Shown here: positions 12,851 through 15,863 of the stretch, one piece after another
Layout: each line of letters opens with the position of its first letter
Position numbering within the stretch: position 1 is the stretch's first letter
From: Suilimivivens sp963638365
GTDB lineage: Bacteria; Bacillota; Clostridia; Lachnospirales; Lachnospiraceae
NCBI GenBank assembly: GCA_963638365.1
Contig: CAVHRK010000086.1
Location: forward strand, 1 to 15,863
Length of the DNA: 15,863 nucleotides
Reading direction: 5' to 3'
Notes under the pieces: generated by a model
What the model was told of the DNA's origin: nothing
The model's database searches: none
The model's input: the letters and a program-made list of their open reading frames with translations, nothing else
Translations under genes and position numbers: made by a program

Positions 12851-14932
12851 ATGAAATCCATTAAGACAAAAATCATTGTAAGTATTATTGTATGCACCTT
12901 ACTTTCATCCATTCCGATTGGAATTTTAAGTCTTCGGAATGTGTATCAGACATCAAATCAGGGTGCAGAACAGGAGCTGGCGTTGAAGTGCCAGAACGAG
13001 CAGGAACAGATTAATGCACAGATTTCGAAAATCGAACAGTCGGTAGATACCTTAAGCAGTATCGCCATGGATAAACTGGATTTTTCGAAGTTTAAGAACA
13101 ATGCAGCCTATGTGAAGCAGTATACGGATTCTATCATGAGTGATGTTGTGAAGTTCGGGGAGCATACCGATGGAGCCATCTGTGTTTATGTCCGTTACAA
13201 TCCTGATTTTACGGAACCGACTTCCGGAATTTTCCTGACGAGAAACAGTACGGACGAGGACTTTACCAGTTCGACTCCGACGGACTTTACGATGTATGAC
13301 AAGACGGATGTGGAGCATGTCGGCTGGTATTATGTTCCGGTAGAAAACGGAGCACCGTTGTGGATGGATCCGTACCTCAATGGCAATGTCAATATTTATA
13401 TGATTTCTTATGTGGTTCCGTTGTACGTTGACGGAGAGTCCGTCGGTATTATCGGAATGGATATTGACTTTTCACAGATTACGAAAATGGTGGAAGCCAC
13501 AAAGGCGTTTGATACCGGATATTCCTTCCTTTATAAACCGGACGGATCCCTTATGTTCCATCCGACCCTGGAGAGCGGAGCCGATCTTGAACAGCTTGGG
13601 GTGACTGCGGATGTAAAAGCACAGATGTGTGATACGGCAAATGCGGGCGTGGTAGAGGATTACACCAGTAACGGAACAAAGACCAGTGCGGTATTCTATA
13701 CTCTTGACAATGGCATGCTGGTAGCTTTATCTGCTCCGAACAGTGAGATTACGGCAGATGCCGTAAGCCTTTCTGCTGTGATTATCGGAACGGGCGTAGT
13801 ATGTCTGCTGATCTGTATCGTGCTTGCCGTTATTTTGAGCCGGAGCATTGCAGCTCCGATTGCAGGCATTACGAAGGTCATCCGCCAGACGGCAGATCTG
13901 AATTTCCAGAAAACAAAAGCCGGGGAATCCCTGGTAAAACGTAAGGATGAAACCGGTGTAATGGCGGTGGCTGTCAGCGATATGAGAAAGGTGTTCCGGG
14001 AACTGGTCGGTGATATCACACAGGCAGAGACCACTATTTTGGACGATATGGATAAGCTGGATTCCATCATGCAGGCAAACAGCGAAATGGCAGAGGATAA
14101 TTCTGCAACCACACAGGAAATGGCAGCAGGCATGGAGGAGACAACAGCGAGTGCATCCATGATTACCGGTAATATTGATGGAATTAAGCAAAACACAGAA
14201 GACATCCAGAAGCTTTCGAAGGAAGGACAGGAAACTTCTGTGGAAGTAAAGGGAAGAGCGGACAAGCTTCGTGACACAACCATTTCTTCAAGTAATAAGG
14301 CACTGGCGATTTTTGAGGAGATGAAGGGAAAGACGCAGGAAGCTATCAAGCAGTCCAAGGCGGTTGAACGGATTAACAGTCTGACGGAAAACATCAAACA
14401 GATTTCTTCCCAGACCAATCTCCTTGCCTTAAATGCCAATATTGAGGCAGCACGTGCCGGTGAAGCCGGAAAGGGATTTGCCGTTGTAGCAACAGAGATT
14501 GGAAATCTGTCAAATCAGACTTATGCAACGGTGGATGGTATCACGGAAATGGTTATTGAAGTAAACAGTGCCGTAAACAGTATGGCAGACTGTATTACCA
14601 CAATTATGGATTTCCTTGAGAATACGGTGGTATTGGATTACGAAGCTTTTCGGCAAATCGGTGAAGAATATCAGGCAGATGCCAATACATTTGCAGATGG
14701 CATGGCACGGATCTACAGTGAAATCACGAAGCTGGATGAGCAGATCAGTGATATTGCAGAGAATGTGACCAATGTCAGTGAAACGATCAGCCAGTCGGCA
14801 CAGGGTGTCGGTCAGATTGCGGAGAAGTCTTCCGATGCGGCAGCAAAGACCACAGAAGGTTATGAACTGCTCCGTGAAAGCCGTGACAGCATAGCAAACT
14901 TAAGAGCTATCATTGAACGGTTCCAGTTATAG
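12851..14932 (+). CDS. Methyl-accepting chemotaxis protein with dCache sensor
   Basis: The start is ATG 12851 behind GAGGAGAGG, giving 693 residues. The order is: membrane helix ~7-28; extracellular double-Cache-type sensor ~35-300, with the membrane-distal pocket region around GWYYVPVENGAPLWMDPYL (158-176) and SYVVPLYVDGESVGIIGMDI (186-205); second helix ~306-330; HAMP ~331-385; and a long signalling coiled coil. The kinase-control tip is intact: KQISSQTNLLALNANIEAAR (516-535) followed by AGEAGKGFAVVATEIGNLS (536-554). The Arg two residues before WYY in amino-acid-binding dCache domains is not present, so the ligand is probably not a standard amino acid. No CheR-tether pentapeptide is at the C-terminus (ends IIERFQL). 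It lies 100 bases after the AcnX small subunit and may sense a related substrate (inference). No sigma-28 promoter is visible before it. Confidence 0.93.
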   Translation: MKSIKTKIIVSIIVCTLLSSIPIGILSLRNVYQTSNQGAEQELALKCQNEQEQINAQISKIEQSVDTLSSIAMDKLDFSKFKNNAAYVKQYTDSIMSDVVKFGEHTDGAICVYVRYNPDFTEPTSGIFLTRNSTDEDFTSSTPTDFTMYDKTDVEHVGWYYVPVENGAPLWMDPYLNGNVNIYMISYVVPLYVDGESVGIIGMDIDFSQITKMVEATKAFDTGYSFLYKPDGSLMFHPTLESGADLEQLGVTADVKAQMCDTANAGVVEDYTSNGTKTSAVFYTLDNGMLVALSAPNSEITADAVSLSAVIIGTGVVCLLICIVLAVILSRSIAAPIAGITKVIRQTADLNFQKTKAGESLVKRKDETGVMAVAVSDMRKVFRELVGDITQAETTILDDMDKLDSIMQANSEMAEDNSATTQEMAAGMEETTASASMITGNIDGIKQNTEDIQKLSKEGQETSVEVKGRADKLRDTTISSSNKALAIFEEMKGKTQEAIKQSKAVERINSLTENIKQISSQTNLLALNANIEAARAGEAGKGFAVVATEIGNLSNQTYATVDGITEMVIEVNSAVNSMADCITTIMDFLENTVVLDYEAFRQIGEEYQADANTFADGMARIYSEITKLDEQISDIAENVTNVSETISQSAQGVGQIAEKSSDAAAKTTEGYELLRESRDSIANLRAIIERFQL

Positions 14933-14976
14933 GAAGACTATGCAGGACGCGTGATAAGTATTTGTAACCATTATTC

Positions 14977-14991
14977 TAACCAGAGTGGTTA
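14977..14991 (+). repeat. Small perfect hairpin before the terminator
   Basis: TAACCA (14977-14982) and TGGTTA (14986-14991) pair around gag. A further copy of taacca at 14965-14970 could compete for the same right arm. Confidence 0.4.
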
Positions 14992-14995
14992 TGGA

Positions 14996-15045
14996 AAGCC
15001 GGAAAACGAGAGTGCGAAAAAGCAGGATCGTTTTCCGGCTTATTT
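14996..15045. terminator. Terminator with 14-bp perfect stem between convergent genes
   Basis: Arms 14996-15009 and 15028-15041 are perfectly complementary (aagccgg... / ...ccggctt), with an 18-base loop, then atttatta. It ends the chemoreceptor transcript and could also act on the minus-strand nuclease transcript. Confidence 0.8.
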
Positions 15046-15144
15046 ATTAGGAAATTTTTGTAAAATTTTCATAAAGCAAAATGCTCTGATCCCAATCTTT
15101 GACAATAGAGTGCGCACATTGCAAAAAAAAGCAGCCTGAGTTAT

Positions 15145-15861
15145 TTAGATTTTATGAGCGTTTTTCTCTGCCAATTGAGCTTGGAGAGAGGCTATCAGGG
15201 CATCTTTTTCGGAGAGCTGCTGGCTTTGTTCAGAGAGACGCTGGTCTTTCTCGGAGAGCTGTTGGTTAGCATCTGCGAGATCTGCTTTCAGGGTAGCAAT
15301 TTCATGTTTTTGGGCAGCAAAATTATTTTCAATTCCTTTCATGGTCCGGTTGTAATCTTCGCGGGCAAGACATTGCTGGCGGATCTGCTCTTCCTGCGTC
15401 AGTTGATAGACCGTTTCAGATGCTTCTTTAAAATAATTATTGTTTTGCGCAAGCACTTGTAATTCCTCCCATGTCTTTGCTTTGAAGAGAGCAGCCCAGT
15501 GATCGAGCTGGTATTGCTTATCCTCTTCGGTTGCCAAATCAATACAAGATAAGTCTAACACAGATATCCGTAGCTTGTCACTATATAACGTATGATTTTT
15601 TACGTTAAGGAACTGGTAAGTAGAGTAGAATTCCGGGCAATCAGGAAATAAGGTATAGTCCAGAAGCCCGATCTGAATTACCGGATGGGTGAGCTGATAA
15701 TCTTCGCCTTTTTTGAGGTGATCATAATTTCGGGCAAGATAACTGAGGGAACGATCCTGCCAGTTATTTAGATTGATGACCTGCATTTCAAGATTGATGA
15801 TATGATGCTGATTCAGGATCACATTGATATCCAGTACGAAAGTTTTGTTATCAATGGAATC
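15145..15861 (-). CDS. Rpn-type PD-(D/E)XK nuclease / putative transposase, 5' end outside window
   Basis: The frame stays open to the right edge (reading DSIDNKTFVLDINVILNQ), so the GTG at 15822 is internal and the gene starts beyond the window. The family match is clear: LDINV...HHIINLEMQVINLNNWQDRS supplies the catalytic Asp and the E-x-Q of the PD-(D/E)XK core. PVIQIGLLDYTLFPDCPEFY and LDLSCIDLATEEDKQYQLDHWAALFKAKTWEELQVLAQ are the conserved middle. These proteins are annotated as Rpn recombination-promoting nucleases or PF12784 transposases and occur as dispersed multicopy genes. The C-terminus (from about 70 codons before the stop) becomes a coiled coil ending in heptads based on QQLSEKD. 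No terminal inverted repeats or target duplications are visible at the 3' side, so mobility by classical transposition is not supported. It is convergent with the chemoreceptor gene. Confidence 0.9.
   Translation of the reverse strand, partial: DSIDNKTFVLDINVILNQHHIINLEMQVINLNNWQDRSLSYLARNYDHLKKGEDYQLTHPVIQIGLLDYTLFPDCPEFYSTYQFLNVKNHTLYSDKLRISVLDLSCIDLATEEDKQYQLDHWAALFKAKTWEELQVLAQNNNYFKEASETVYQLTQEEQIRQQCLAREDYNRTMKGIENNFAAQKHEIATLKADLADANQQLSEKDQRLSEQSQQLSEKDALIASLQAQLAEKNAHKI
15202..15264 (-). repeat. Three 21-bp in-frame repeats encoding coiled-coil heptads
   Basis: Units at 15202-15222, 15223-15243 and 15244-15264 each encode one heptad of the type QLSEKDx (the middle one RLSEQSQ). They lie in the tail of the nuclease gene and could change copy number by slippage without breaking the frame. 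Confidence 0.75.
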
Positions 15862-15863
15862 GC

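Noticed and set aside
13696..14439. 247-codon open frame on the minus strand
   Set aside because: Antisense to the chemoreceptor's HAMP and signalling region; Ser/Val-rich shadow without ribosome binding site or family match.
14951..15139. 62-codon frame on the plus strand
   Set aside because: It runs through the strong terminator hairpin at 14996-15041 and lacks a ribosome binding site.
15145..15861. Insertion sequence around the Rpn-type gene
   Set aside because: No terminal inverted repeats or target-site duplication on the visible side; the other end is outside the window.

Overview
The window looks like part of a chromosome from an anaerobic, probably motile, low-to-medium GC Firmicute of the Lachnospiraceae type. 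This is inferred from strong AGGAGG ribosome binding sites, family content (a PadR/HAAS-type pair, a DUF4179 anti-sigma factor, a DUF6061-like small protein, a clostridial 2-enoate-reductase-like flavoenzyme, an Rpn-type nuclease with coiled-coil tail) and a good flagellar sigma-28 promoter. No rRNA, tRNA, CRISPR array, integrase or complete insertion sequence is visible.

Left part (1-2720), AT-rich and accessory in character. It opens with the 3' end of a subtilisin-like (S8) peptidase of the type paired with an AAA ATPase in anti-phage operons. Next comes an unrecognised 302-residue protein with a Cys/His cluster and an OB-like C-terminal half. Then follow a bidirectional terminator, a convergent DUF6061-like small gene, a gene-poor AT-rich stretch, and an AbrB-type antitoxin gene broken by a one-base deletion in an A run.

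Middle part (2738-8725). An ECF sigma factor and its DUF4179 membrane anti-sigma factor sit behind an ECF-type promoter that is probably their own. A PadR repressor follows, with three palindromes over a near-consensus promoter, translationally packed against a HAAS/permease-prefix protein fused to an FtsW/RodA/SpoVE-like membrane domain that seems to lack the usual catalytic Asp. Then come an LCMT-type SAM methyltransferase and a 375-residue unknown protein driven by a sigma-28 promoter, so probably part of the motility regulon.

Right part (8726-15863), more GC-rich. After a 57-60 bp tandem intergenic repeat, a compact operon encodes a 2-enoate-reductase-like Fe-S flavoprotein plus the large and small subunits of an aconitase X (AcnX) type dehydratase. 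Together these could dehydrate a hydroxy acid and reduce the resulting 2-enoate. This is the best candidate for an undescribed pathway. A dCache chemoreceptor follows on the same strand. A convergent Rpn-type PD-(D/E)XK nuclease/putative transposase runs off the right edge.

The AcnX/enoate-reductase pairing, the sigma-28-driven unknown protein, and the unknown gene behind the S8 peptidase are the three most rewarding leads.
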